Positions 25,078 to 47,260 of a stretch of 64,000 nucleotides of DNA are shown one piece after another. Position numbers and translations under genes: made by a program. The notes under the pieces are model-generated. The model ran no database searches. It was not told where the DNA came from and saw nothing but the letters and a program-made list of their open reading frames with translations. Each line of letters starts with the position of its first letter. Position 1 is the first letter of the stretch. Source of the DNA: Macrobrachium rosenbergii (Eukaryota > Arthropoda > Malacostraca > Decapoda > Palaemonidae); contig NC_089782.1 of NCBI RefSeq assembly GCF_040412425.1, positions 25,008,122 to 25,072,121 on the forward strand. Reading direction: 5' to 3'.

Positions 25078-26547
25078 AGTTCATAAAACTCCTCTGATAA
25101 ACCTGAGAGATACATATTTACATTAATGTCAGATTATCATCATGCATATTTTTTGTTAAATGGAGAAAATTATTGCAAGTGCAACAGGATATGATGATTA
25201 GCATATGATGTACAAAAGTTATATATCATAAGTAACAGACTTTCCCCCCTATGCTTGTTTTGATTTGGCTTCCCTGTAACACAGTACTTTTTTCAAGTTG
25301 AGACTCGTCAGTCCTTTGGATGTCATCTAATTTGTTGAGAGCATTTCTCAGTAACCACAACTGATATCCTACATTTGCAAACACTTCTCATGAAAACTGC
25401 CAAAAAAGTGACATCTTCAATATGGTAAATGGCTTTCACCCAGAGTTTCAGCTACCGCCAGAGGATTTCAGACCCCTGATTTGATACGTACTTGTACCAT
25501 CAATAATGTAAGTTACGCTGATGAATTAGTCTTCAAAGACAGGTACACACGTCGCACAATCCAACTGGTCCATTCCAGAGAACTTAAAGCAGAGTTCTCA
25601 ATACCACCCCATGAGCTGTGAGCAGTGCAGTAGCCCCTCCATTTCAAATGAACTGGCAAAAAACACGTTCCAGCAATCATGCTTTTCAGGCATCAAGACT
25701 TCCCTTCAACACCACATTCAGGTACACCTCAAAAACATTCACTGCAAACATTCATTCACAAATTATCACTCATCCTCTGTATGTTTTTAGCAATTCCAAC
25801 GTCTGGTGAAAATGAGTATTTCGTTTGTTAGGTGTGTTTTATCCAATTGTAGATACTTGATAGTAATTGATTATTCAGTTTTAAATTTGAAAGGTAGGAT
25901 GTTGACTTCTGCAAGATGTGCAACAAGTAAAGACAAGGAATGCATATCTCAAGCTGTCAGGACAGTTGCTCATGATAACTTTCAAGTTTCTTGAAGGAAG
26001 ATTTACCGTTAATAAATAAGTTACAGTAGCTATTGCAGTAATGAAGTGGTAAAAACCAAATATGTTGACAATGAACACATGGCATTTCAAGTACAGCAAA
26101 AGAGTTTACATTAATAAATTGTAGCAATAAAATTGTTCAAACTAAATATGTTAGGTACAGCAAAAGTTTTGAAATTCATTCCTTAAAGTTATGTTTATTA
26201 TTGGGATCTGTTTCTGATGACAAAAAATATTTTTTCACTTCAAACAAATCAGTCACAAGCAAAACATTTCAAAATATGGGTTTAATTATGCATTTGCTGT
26301 TGTTTGTTATAAAGTTCAATGCCATATACATACTGTATAGAAGTTTTTCTTGCAGCGCATTAGGAGATAAAACTTTGATGGATAGCATGGATTAATGGCT
26401 TTGGAAACGGGAGCAGACTCAATAGCTTTCATTTGGGTGGTATTTCATAGGAGTAGACACTGAAAACAAAGGTATGCAGTTGCTAAAAATTCTGGTATTA
26501 TTATTATTATTGTGTGTGTATATTATTATTATCATCCTCCGTTGGGG

Positions 26548-26822
26548 TTAGTCTGTCAGTGCACCTCACGTCGAGCACTGTATTTAAGGTTCAATGCAGC
26601 TTCCCTTCGGCCCTTAGCTGCAGCCCCCTTCATTCCATTTACTGTGCCTCCATTCATATTCTCTTCCATCTTACTCTCCACCTTCTCCTAACAATAATTG
26701 ATTCATAGTGCAACTGCGAGGTTTTCCTCCTGTTACACTTTTCGTGCCGTTTTGCTCTTAATTTCCGTTTCAGTGCTGAATGACCTCATAGGTCCCATTG
26801 CTTGGCGTTTAGCCTAAATTCA

Positions 26823-26826
<4 letters not shown>
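26548..26826 (+). repeat. Dispersed repeat family A, copy 3, ending in a (TTA)n tract
   Basis: Same blocks as copy 2. Its right end (TAGCCTAAATTCAG) runs directly into a (TTA)18 microsatellite, and a shorter TTA run lies just to its left, so the element either carries or inserted into a TTA tract. Confidence 0.9.

Positions 26827-26878
<52 letters not shown>
26824..26878. repeat. (TTA)18 microsatellite
   Basis: Follows dispersed repeat family A copy 3 without a gap. Confidence 0.98.
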
Positions 26879-28589
26879 GTATGGAACAAGACTTAGAGGG
26901 CACCATATCTAAGTAAAATTCAATAGAATGCAATGCCCATGTTTCGTAACAGGACAGAGAAAAATATTGTGTAAAAACACAGATAAATGTTGCAAGTAAA
27001 TTAAGATTTAACGATTATATCCACAAATAAACAGCTGTCGAGAAAGTAAGTAATGATAGAAAATTATTGTATTCCGTTCTGGTGTCTCGAAAGGACAATA
27101 TATTTTATTTAATAAATGGAACACTTTGTGGTCATTTAGTGATGAAAATAATGATAGCATCGGTGATAAAAATGCGTGTTAACATTTAATCGCCGTACCC
27201 TCTGATAATGTTGATTGAAACTAGAATAAGGAAAACATTAATTATTCTATATTTATTTTTTGTATGCTATGAATATTTGAAGCTAGCCAAAAAAAAAAAA
27301 GTGGCAACAATAAATGTATGATCATTCCCCATCAATCCATTTCTCTGCGCTACATTTGCCTTTGTGTAATTTTCCCATTGCTTGTTATTGTTGCCTTGCA
27401 CAGAGAGACTGTTTTACATATTCTTGGAAGCTGTGCAATTCCATAAAAGGCTAATCTCTTCGCAGTAAAATCGCCGGGAATTACCCGACTGGGAAAGAAA
27501 GTACAGCATCATGTTTTGGGGCGTCACTTTGCATGCTAGGCGCCAGAGTCACGATAATTGCTTTAAGATGAATCACTACCGTTGAAACTGCAGATGTTTT
27601 ACATGCTTACCTAACTTCATAATAGTATTCAATCATATCCAGGAACGGGAGTTACACTTCACTTCTTTTGTCAAAGATATACAATCAGCCAAAATGTAGG
27701 ACTTTGCAGCCATTTTTCTGGGAAGTACAGGATGCTTCAGTATTCCGTGAGTTTAATTAACGATTTCACGGTAACTTTCGAGACAGTTACTCAGAACTAG
27801 CGCATAGAAAAGGGAAAAGAAGAGCGAGTTTCTACAGAGCGTTAACTGATGTCAGAGTTGCTTTTGTTTTCCTCAAGTGTGCCGCCACGTTTGAAGTTCA
27901 CTCTTGCATACAAGAGCTTAAAATATTAAGATATGAATTCGCAATGAACAAAATGTTAACGTTCTGATGGTTATCAGGTTGTGTGTGTGTGTGTGCTAGC
28001 TACTGATCTGGTGATAGTACCTGTTCAGAAAACTTCTTTATCATTAATCACTTAATATGACTGCAAAGAAGGCTTATCAACGTGCGTTGGACCATTATAC
28101 CTCTATCTTGCATGCACCCAATCGTTTCCTAGATTATGGGAAACCTTCCTTCCAAAACCGCGTGGAGCCTCCTCTTCTCACATACTGCTGTCATCCGTTC
28201 AGTTTACTCTCAAATACCCATACGAAGTCTTTCTTCCACCATTTACATTAACGTTCATTGCTTCATTCTCCTGGTTTCATTAACCCTTATAATCTTCCAA
28301 TCGTTCACGTTCACCATTAACTTTCCCCTCTAACACTATCAAACTCTTTCAGTAGGTTCTACAGTGTCTCTTAATGATCCCCAATCAAAACCCTAATATC
28401 TTGCAAAATACTGGCTGCTCTGTGAGCAAGATCGTGTGATAGTATAGATACAGTTCAGTCTAAAGCGTCAAATAACACCCCCAAGCACCAGCCGTTCCAC
28501 ACTCCAGTAGTGACTTAGTTAATCATCTCTAAGTGTCTTGCAAAACTCAGTTTATAACGATAATTAATAGCTAAGGAGACGTGACCCAT

Positions 28590-28646
28590 AACACACACAC
28601 ACGCGCCCGCATGCACGCATTCCGCACACACACACACACACACACG
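28590..28646. repeat. (CA)n interrupted microsatellite
   Basis: Two CA runs separated by a CGCGCCCGCATGCACGC-like purine-pyrimidine alternation, a potential Z-DNA former. Confidence 0.9.
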
Positions 28647-30705
28647 TACAGTCTAATTAGAAGAGTTGGGATTTGCAATTCACTGCATTTTCAAACTGGT
28701 TTTACTTAACGAAATAAATTGACCGATGGAATTAGAGAAACCTTATATATTTCATAAGAATATATGTAAACGGTTTCATGTTGGCAACAGTTTGACCTCT
28801 TCAGATAAGCGGAGAGGGAGAAGATGAATGACGTTTTGCCAGATTTCAGATGTTAAAATAACGCGTGAGTAAATAATTTATTTCAAATTTTTAAGCGCTC
28901 CTGATGCAGTATTTCATTACAAATAATTATAAATAAGACTGAATATAGAACTCAGATGATGTGCATATGTCATAATTCCAGTATACAGTATTTAAAATTG
29001 ATGTGAAAGTCAAGTCTTACCGCATCTTCGACTTGCGTCATCCTGTTACCTAAAAATAACAAGCCAACCGACTTAAACTGGCTTCCCATTTAAGCCCTTC
29101 ATTTGTATCATCTGGAGCACATTCTCGTCGAAAGTTCATCTCTGTTTCATAATTTGTTTTAAGGTGATGTTGTAAACTATAAGCTGAGGTTATACGCTTT
29201 AAAATGCATTAGCATCTCCGCAATGAAATCACCTTTCGGATGCAGTGATGTTCTAACGTTTTTACAAGTGAGCCTGTGTCCATCTCGCGTATATGGCGAA
29301 GCCTTACAACTTTCCCCTTAGTATTAGGCTATGCGTCATTTACCCCTTGTAGTGCAGTGGCTCTCTACCAAGGTCTATAGATTAAAGAAGTATGGTCCAG
29401 CGTAAATCCGGTGCGTCGAAGTTACGCTGGTTAACCGAATTAAAGCAGCTCAATAAATCTACAGAATGAAATAAAATGAATTGGTGGAACGCTGATTTAC
29501 ATACAGATTAGACTTATTAATGACGATAATCTTAAATTTGTTAACAAAATGCACGGCGAAGGCTTTTCCAAACAAGGGATACATGTTTTGGTTATGGGAA
29601 ATGTCCGGTAAAATTGTAATGCAGAACGCTATGATTTCAAATTCTCCTTCATCAATCAACATAGAGTATTCGTAGATGTATGACCTCAATCAGTGTATAA
29701 AAATACTGTAAGTCCGAAATCATTACTACTAGGTGAATGCGAAACTAAAACGAAAACAGTTTTAAAATTATAAAATGAAAATCTTCTACCACAGTGTGAA
29801 ACATGAAAAAATGCAGAAGTTAGCTTCACGTCTTTGTGTCAGCTATAAATATGCTTAAAGAAAAATGATATTGTTAAAGAACAGGCCATCTGACAACCTT
29901 CGCTTCGTAAAGTAGGTGAGTGAGATATGAAACGGAAATGTGGGCACTCATCAGCGACATTGTACTACTAAAATCAGTACAACGTTACGTAATCGTAGCC
30001 TCATTTCACATAAATCAACGAATTAGTAAGCAAACGGAAATTATTTATCGAGCGTCGCGAGAAAGCAGCAAACCAAGGCCTCAAACGGTGCACTGCTGTA
30101 ATGAAGTTATACGATCTAATAACAAAGTAAAATAGAAAATAAGCAAGGTTCGTTGCATACACTTCCTGACATTAGAGAGGCCGTCAAGGTAAGAATTAGA
30201 GGCCAACCAAAATAAATGCGGTTATGTAATCGAATTTATCTTTATTCTGTTGGTTGTCAAAGGAGAGAAGATTGCCGTATGGAATGTGTCTGAAATGTTT
30301 AATTTAAGCGTAATGTAATATTGGTTGAATTTAGATAAAATTCTTGACAGACCAAAGTCATTCATCTGTCCATTTTTACAGAACCTTTGTGGCTTACAGT
30401 GATACCGCACTGGACAGAGAAGTGGAAAATAACTAGTAAAATCCAGTGATATCAGCATGAAAAGAATGTGCATTTAGCAAAGAAATGTATGCACATGCAC
30501 GTATCTGTATGTATGTGTGCACGTATATGTTAGCGCTTAAATTTAAGTAACCTTGGAGAATCTGCCCTGACCGGCTTCGGCGATAGGTCATCTTTGCTAA
30601 TTATGTGCAGTATATCAAATGAGCGCCGAGATCACACCTAAATTGGAAAAATCCATTATATGTATTTAACTGGAAGATATTCACCAGTGGCAGACAGCAC
30701 GTACT

Positions 30706-30841
<136 letters not shown>

Positions 30842-31551
30842 GAAGAACAATGTGGATGTTGAATGCAAAAGGCTAAAGCTATTGAGATATACTGTTGATG
30901 TAGTCTAAGGACACAAGAAAATTGCCAGTGTAAGAAATACAGAGATAACGTAAATGAAAATATGGTTAAAATGTTTGCACAGTTCAAAGGATGGATCAGA
31001 CGGTTTTGAGTGGAAAGAATCGAGGACGATAGTTGGTGAAAAGTAGCTAAAAGTCGGAAGTGTTGGGAGGAAGGATTATTCAAGGTGAAAATATGCAATG
31101 ATAATATTTTATGAGAATTTGAATAATGAACACAGTTCAGAAATGATCTACCCCACACAGTATGAAGGAGCGCTAAACAAGTGAACTAAATTTCGTTTTT
31201 ATTAGGCGAAAGCTTCTGGAATAATGTGCAGTGATTTCAGTTTAAAGTCACCAACTTACCATTGACTTAAAAGAGAATAGGAGATGAAGTGAAAAAAATA
31301 TAATAACACTGATTCTAAACACATACGTATCCAAAGAACTGAGATAGTAAAATTGGTCTTTACGTCACCAGTTTCTAAATAGGGTTATTTGAGAAGTGGA
31401 AGATTCCACTGGCATTGCCACCACCCTAGGATAAGGACACTAACCTTTGAGCAGTCCCATCAAGGGTCAGCCTTTCTTGCTATATGCCTTCCTAGAAAGT
31501 ATATGGCTGCAGATGCCTCAGATTATAATACCATCATTTTTAAGGTATAGG

Positions 31552-31605
<54 letters not shown>
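31552..31605. repeat. (TAA)18 microsatellite
   Basis: Reads as poly-Asn or poly-Leu in different frames; not a gene. Confidence 0.97.
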
Positions 31606-32118
31606 TTTATACGAGGTCCATATCCTGACCTGGCAGTCGCTTTGTACAGAATAATTCGTCCTCCCAGGACTATACAATTTTTTTTATTGTGTGTTCCTGT
31701 CTTGTTACACAGAACATCGTGTCTCAATCTAAAGGTACTCTCAAAGCAACAATACCCAGAGTAATGATTTATTTCATAGTTGTAGTATTTGATCTAGATT
31801 TGCCTGGTGAAAAGGAATAGCATCAGTGGAATTTTTTCGACGCAGATGATTCATCCTTGATTTGGCAGATAAACAATGCAGTGACTCTTGCTTTGTTTTT
31901 CTCCAGAGCCATCCTTTTTGGTGGAAAACGTTACTTCAGCAAAATTGAGCCAGAAATTACCAATGCTGATAGAACTAAAGAAGTAAGGCGCAAAAGCGAG
32001 ACGGGAAAAAAATGACAGGAATTACCAAGGACACTACCAATTTCCGAGACGAAAATCTAACTCCAGTTCGTGGAAGTTATCCCACCATGTTTTCTTCAGC
32101 ACCGCGCGTCGACTGCGC

Positions 32119-32195
32119 TCAGTTTGACGAGAAATTGCCGAACTACTCCTTCCAACCTGCTAAGAACCTACTTCCCAGGCTATAATTTACTTATA
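32119..32195 (+). promoter_or_regulatory. Candidate promoter and noncoding first exon of CTP synthase
   Basis: A short CpG-containing patch (about 32090-32180) in otherwise AT-rich DNA holds an initiator-like TCAGTT near 32119, and a GTAAGT donor at 32196. It would splice to the acceptor at 34010-34011. This is inference from position and composition; nothing proves transcription starts here. Confidence 0.3.
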
Positions 32196-33567
32196 GTAAG
32201 TTCATTTTCACATTTTGATCAACCATATCAAAGTTTGAGAAGCGTAACGTTCAGAGTTTATGTCAAGTTTTGCAGAATAATCTTCTGGAAATGAAGTTGA
32301 GTAGGTGTTCCATATTGTCAAATTCGCATTGCATGGCGACCTGATTCAGGAGATCGCATTGTCCTTATGGCCCATAGACTGTTTTTCATTCTCATTGCTT
32401 AAACAGACCCCATACTTCACATGGGGTGACTTTAAATATCCCATTGATAACATTCTCATGTGCTTTGGCTTGGTGTACCCTAGCTCAGAGCGGCCTCACT
32501 TTGTGTTAATGGGGCCACACTTGACCACTCCCTTACGTATAATATTTTACCTCGTTCACTCCAGGTGTAGACTAGAATACACATTATTAGGGGCTTATTT
32601 GTTTTATCAGGTGTTTAAAGTAATGGGTCATAGAGCTTAACCTAGTCTAGTAACTTGTATTAATGACGAAAACTACTTTCCTTGCAAACATAGGGCTGTT
32701 CGTGTCACCATATTGTTTTAAACATTAATCCTGTTTTCTGTTACGGCTTTATTTGTTGTTTAAATTAACCTATTCCCGGGTGTCTGTTAGGCTTAGGGTA
32801 GTTTTAGCTAATTTTCATGGACACAGTAATTGCGCAACACTGTGCTTGATAGTTTTGCATATAAAGTTCAACAGTGTAATGTTCAATATCATCTCTTTGA
32901 TATTTAGAGGCTTTCCTTAAAGTAATTTCTCAGATTCATATCAGAGTTCCAGGGACAACCTACTGTGAAGTTTGACTTTCATAATGAAGAAGGCATCTTT
33001 TTAATTTTTTATTTGTGGCATCTTTTTCATTTTTTATTTGTAGCTAAATATTTTTTCTCCCTTTAGCGTATTTTGCAAAACCCTGTCTATAACTTGTGTG
33101 TTCTGTTTTTACCAGATTCCATTAATATTCATGTTTCTTTTGTATATTTTTTTTTAGAGTCGGTGTTATTGAAGCAACTATAGTCATTCCCAAATTTTGT
33201 ATGTTACAGTGTTCAGGTAGATGCTCACTATAATATGTTATTAACTTGAAGTCTGCCTCTAACTTAGCATGTAATTTTTGTAAACTTTTAAAGATAATTT
33301 GTCTCCCGCAATTATTCAGTAGTATTTGTTAGAGTACACATATCGAGAGCGACTACCATTTAACACCCTGATTGAATGTGTCATTTTTGTGTGCTGGATG
33401 ATTACCTTTTTACTCAAAACAACCCAGAAATTTGGTTTTAGCATAGAATAAAAAGAATGAGGCAAATGACTTTAAAGTTTTTGCTTATTGCTGAATAGGG
33501 ACTGTGAACAAATAGGGTAATGACCAGGTTTAGCAGCAGGTCCTTGACCCTTGTTTTTAGTTTAGTA

Positions 33568-33839
33568 CAGGCAGTCCTCGCTTATCGATGGTGTTGGTTA
33601 AGGCGTTCAGGTTTTACGGCACTTGGCTAATGATGTTGTTAACCAGATTTTCGGCAACAATAAGTGATTTTTGGTGTCAGTAAACGGTTTATTGGTGTTG
33701 ATAAGCAGGTTATTGGCACTTACAACATCGTAAACACCATTTATCACCATAATTATCAGTGATTTTTGGTTATTGGCGATTTTCAGTTAGTGGCGCTCGG
33801 CTGGGAATGGAACCCCCGCCGTTAACCGGAGACTGCCAG
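33568..33839. mobile_element. Tigger/pogo-like MITE in the CTP synthase 5' region
   Basis: Terminal inverted repeats begin CAGGCAGTCCTCG on the left and end GGAGACTGCCAG on the right, with a TA on each outer side, the usual pogo/Tigger target duplication. The roughly 270-bp interior is internally repetitive and has no transposase. It lies just upstream of CTP synthase exon 1, probably in its 5' intron. Confidence 0.7.
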
Positions 33840-34025
33840 TACTGTCAACTGTGATTGTAGTAATTTCTTTCCATTTTAGACTGACTGTCTGTCTTAAAAA
33901 GTACAGTATTTCACAACATTCTCACATATGAAACGATGATAACGCAAGTTTTTATAGCCACAGCCCCATTAAAACCCTACTTAAGTTGTGAATATCTGAT
34001 AATTTTTACAGGATTATTATCTGCA

Positions 34026-43359
<9,334 letters not shown>

Positions 43360-45137
43360 AGCAGTGTTGCTGTTTACTTGACTAGGCTCTTGTGTTTGTG
43401 CAGAGATATCAGTTCATGGTAGTATATTTAATCCAGTCTTATAGGCAAATTTAATGAGGTTATTGAATGGTTTAGCATATAAATACATGAGCTCTTAGTT
43501 TTGTTCAAGGTGCCAATTAATCACTAGTAGTGCAGTTTCAGTGGGATGTCTTTACATATCTCAAATGATATAAATTTAGAATTGTAATTTAGGTCCGTGT
43601 ATAATTTTCAAGAAGCCCATCAAAAAAGCTGAGGAGTAACAGGACTAATAAGGAACTGAATTTCTTGATTTTTTTTTTCTTTTATTTTGTTTTGGACTCG
43701 TACAGTTAACTCTACCGAGTCAACTCTACATCTTTACATTGTTCGGCTTTGTTGTGCTCTCTAAAGCTGCCTGTTTTGCACAAGGTATTTTAGAAATTGT
43801 GTTCATATGATTTGACTGCATTTTGTATGTTGGGAGGATATTTCTTCTAACATGGAGTAGGCGTGGGGTAAGCAATGTAGTTAATCTTTATAACTATAAA
43901 GTATTGTTTTCTGTAGTTATTTTAAGAGGATCATCCTACATGCATGTGCAATGCTATTTAATCACAATATGTAGGTCAGGTTTGTGTAAATGATTAGGTA
44001 TATTGCTAAAGTACAGTTTTCCAGGCAATGTACCTTGGTCTCTGTAAATAGAGTAAATCCTGAAGTTATGGTATTATTTGGCGTTGGCTACCGTTAAAGT
44101 ATGCATTAGATATTGTTGTATTGAATTATTTTGTAGACAGATTTATAAATGGAATATTTTTGTTATCAGATATGTATAAGCCAGTTAATACCCTTTTAAA
44201 TTGGATGTATAAATTCTTAATCATGTCAAATATGTATATGGGGTTCAGTATTAGTGAATTTAAAAGTAGCAATTTATTCTTTTGGCAGTATTTTGTTTCC
44301 CCGACATGTTGGGCACTGCATTTGGAATTTGCAGGAGTAAAGGTAAAATGCAGATGCAATGCCTAATACTGTTTTTTTTTTTTTGAGTAAAATTGTTAAA
44401 CTATGAAACTAAGTCAATATATTTATTTAATTTGTACTTCCCTTCAAGGGTTCATTTTGTTGAGAACCGTAAATTTTGTTGAATAATTTGCTCATATGGT
44501 ACAAGATCTGTGTACTGTAATTTAATTTTCACAGTATCCTCTCTACAGTGTATGTAAGACATACTATACTTACTATCCCTAAGTTAATTGGAATTCTAGT
44601 CCTGTATCATTTACAGGTCTTGGATCATAGTCCTGATCTGCTAAATTATCACTTCAAAGGTACATGTTACATTGAAAATATTTTTCAAAACAAAGTTATA
44701 AAACTTTTTATTGGTAGAAACTCAATCTGTGGGTATGTGGTTGGTAATCTACAACTTTTTACAAAACAAAACTTTGTAGTATTATTGGTTTCATGAGCAT
44801 TTTCTCAAAATGAAAAGTTGGTCTTTAATAAATTTCGTATATGTCGACTGGCTAACTGCAGTTTATGAAATTTTGTGTGAAGAGTAGGAATGGCTGTATT
44901 GAAACCCTAAGGATCATTCATTTGTGGCTAACTTGAGTAAAAGTATTTAAGAATGAGCTTTAAAGTGACACAGTATGAAATTATTTATTTTTAGTTCTGC
45001 GTTTGTCCCATCAGAGAAATGTGTAATACTGTATTTTCATATTTAACTTGCACTCTGTACCCCAGAACCTCAGGACTTTAGTATTGCGATGTTTGCCCTG
45101 TGGTACCATCCATAAAGTCATTGTTTCAGTTAATAAA
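43360..45137 (+). other. CTPS1: CTP synthase 3' UTR and candidate poly(A) signals
   Basis: AT-rich noncoding sequence follows the stop codon. The first AATAAA noticed in a plausible context is at 44827-44832, with another at 45132-45137. Which one is used cannot be told from sequence alone. No coding potential was seen. Confidence 0.5.
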
Positions 45138-45318
45138 TAGTTGTTTTTCAACATATTCTTATTCCCCCTTTAATTCCCAAACTACTGATAATTTATAAAT
45201 CTTGCAGGTAGTATAAGTAGCCACAGTTGGCTATAGTCCACTAACTAGGTTGAATTCCATGGTAATGATACCTAGCTAATATAGTACTGGGCCATCACAA
45301 GGGAAGAAAAAAAAGTTA

Positions 45319-45364
45319 GGTGGCTGCCTCAAAATACCCATTTGTGTATTTTGGAGCAGCCACC
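45319..45364. repeat. Near-perfect hairpin, 19-bp arms
   Basis: GGTGGCTGCCTCAAAATAC pairs with GTATTTTGGAGCAGCCACC (two mismatches) around an 8-base loop. It lies between the CTP synthase 3' end and the DIRS remnant and could be part of a mobile-element end. Confidence 0.75.
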
Positions 45365-45424
45365 TCAAAAATTAAAATTTCAGAAAGCCAGCTGTTTTTC
45401 CCTTTAACCTTCCCTGTGAAGAAG

Positions 45425-46430
45425 AGTTTGCCATATTTGCAGTGGAAATGGTTTGAGAGTAAAAGGAGGATGACTAAGAAATTTTCCCTGGTGTCATTGG
45501 GAGGGAATTATCCAGGTCCCAATCATCAAGGACTACTGGCCCCATGTATCTCAAGTACTGGTACTGTTCCTGACTTACCCTCCAGGATCCCCAGAAGCTC
45601 TGGTCCCTGTTGGCAGAAGAGGAGGGATCTTGGATGAGATTTTGCTGGAAGTTGTAGAGTACCAGTCTCTAGAGTTGCACAGTTGCCTCTCTGTGGAGAA
45701 GGCAAATGCCAGCTGGAGACCAATTTCCATCTCCCTGTTCAATGAGTATCCTTCAAACTAGGCTCAAAATCAAAACTACATGCCAGGTTGGACTTCATCA
45801 GAGAGGGCACCACCATGCTTTCAGTGGATCTGAAGGACACTTGCTTCTAAATGTATGCAACAACTACCAGGAAGTACCTCTGCTTTGTCAGGTGTTCAGA
45901 CAGGTCATCACCTTGGCATTAGCTTGAGCTTATTTGAAGGATACAGGTTTACTAAATGACCTGGACAACTGGCTAGTTCTGGCAGCCTCTGGAGCTCAAC
46001 TGCTACAGAAGAGAGACTACCTACTCCCTGCCACAATTCCCAAGCAGAAGCCAAAGTACCTGGGGATGCTTACAGACAGGGAGGCTCCAGCACACTATGG
46101 CAGGTTATCCTTAGCCTGCTGTTACCCTTGGGGAAGCATATCCATCTGCATTTGCTTCAGTGATAAATGAAATAGCAATGGTTGGCCCAATGCAACTCTT
46201 CCTCTCAGCTTACGCTTCTGAGAGGGGAGATCAGAGAGAACTTTGTCTAGAAGCTGGGGCTGGAGTTTCCTTGAACTTGCCATCTCCAGAGATTCTTCAG
46301 TTTAGAGATGCATCGGAGGGGGGCTGGGATGCACTACCAAGTGGCATGTTTGTTTCAGGTGAGTGGGTAGGGAACAAGCCTCATCTGCATATTGTTTTAA
46401 ATTTAAAAGAAGTATTGCTGACCCTCTAAG
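45425..46430 (+). mobile_element. Decayed DIRS-like retrotransposon (RT and RNase H remnants)
   Basis: Conceptual translation with stops and frameshifts shows LSVDLKDTCF (45818-45850; compare the DLKDAYF block of RT), a DNWLVLAAS block near 45964-45990 (compare DDWLVLA of DIRS-type RT), KPKYLGMLTDREAP near 46050, and an RNase H-like RDASEGGWDAL near 46305-46335 followed by PHLHIVLNLKEVLLTL (compare LHINVLELKAV). Block order and spacing fit a tyrosine-recombinase (DIRS) retrotransposon pol; the recombinase itself was not seen. The copy is dead: many stops and no terminal repeats recognised. Confidence 0.7.
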
Positions 46431-46516
46431 TACTCCAAGTGTGTGATCGGTGACTTGGAAGTGGGGATGAGTTACAAGACTGCAATGACATTGTGTAAAT
46501 ATGGTAACACCTCGAG

Positions 46517-46542
46517 AAAAAAAAAAAAAAAAAAAAAAAAAA
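46517..46542. repeat. A26 homopolymer
   Basis: Twenty-six consecutive A on the + strand, immediately beyond the DIRS remnant and before the ~73-bp tandem repeat. It could be the tail of a retrocopy, but no matching body was recognised. Confidence 0.8.
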
Positions 46543-47260
46543 GAAACGTAAATATAACAGGTTCTAAAATTTTCAAGAATTCATAAGTTACATTTATTGT
46601 ATACTTAAAATGAAAGTATGCCACATCATTGTTATGATATTTTACCAAAGAATTCATAGGTTACATTTATTGTATACTTAAAATGAAAATATGCCACATC
46701 ATTGTTATGATATTTTACCAAAATTCATAAGTTACATTTATTGTATAATTGTAACTTATTGTATAATTAAAATGAAAGTAGGCCACATCATTTTTATGAT
46801 ATTTTACCAAAGTTTTTTAGGACTTTTGTAAGTCATTGCAAAATGAAAAATATTTTCACATTGTCAAGAGTATGCATGTTCATGTTTTTGGGAGAACTTT
46901 GCACTACCAAACAGTGGAAGTTTGGTAATAAACAAAAATAAGAGAACAATTATTCTGTTAGCCAGTCTAATTTATGTTGCTTCCAACACATTCACTTGCA
47001 AAAATAAAATTGTGGCACAATTCTCTACTACCAAAATTGTTAGCTGTCTCAAAAAGATATGATTCAATGGGTAAAAATGGTGCATTTTACATTATAACTA
47101 TAATAAATTGGTTCTAAAGTAGGTACTGTAATACAATACCAGGTGATATTACTTGTACACCATGTATAGACAAAATAATGTCACATTTGTACACTGTGAA
47201 CAGCACTGGTACATGGCATATTTGTGTTGCAGTCTTGCTTCCATGAGCAAACAAAATCCC
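46540..47260 (-). other. Hakai: Hakai 3' UTR with tandem poly(A) signals
   Basis: From the stop down to about 46540 the sequence is noncoding on the - strand. The first AATAAA motifs I found on that strand lie inside a tandem repeat, at + positions 46737-46742, 46666-46671 and 46593-46598. Confidence 0.5.
46562..46812. repeat. Tandem repeat, ~73-bp unit, about 3.3 copies
   Basis: The unit runs TTCATAAGTTACATTTATTG, then a TTAAAATGAAAGTATGCC stretch, then CATCATTGTTATGATATTTT ending ACCAAAG. Copies start near 46579, 46652 and 46723, with a degenerate fourth. Each full copy holds TTTATT, which reads AATAAA on the Hakai strand. Confidence 0.85.

Noticed and set aside
4160..29390. AAGGTCTATAGATTAAA occurring at about 4161 and 29371
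   Set aside because: Only about 17 bases shared with no clear extension, so not enough to define a repeat family.
31447..31764. Poly-Asn and poly-Leu frames
   Set aside because: Translation of the TAA microsatellite.
33936..34025. In-frame N-terminal extension of CTP synthase
   Set aside because: A splice acceptor at 34010-34011 interrupts it, and the family starts at MKYILVTGG.
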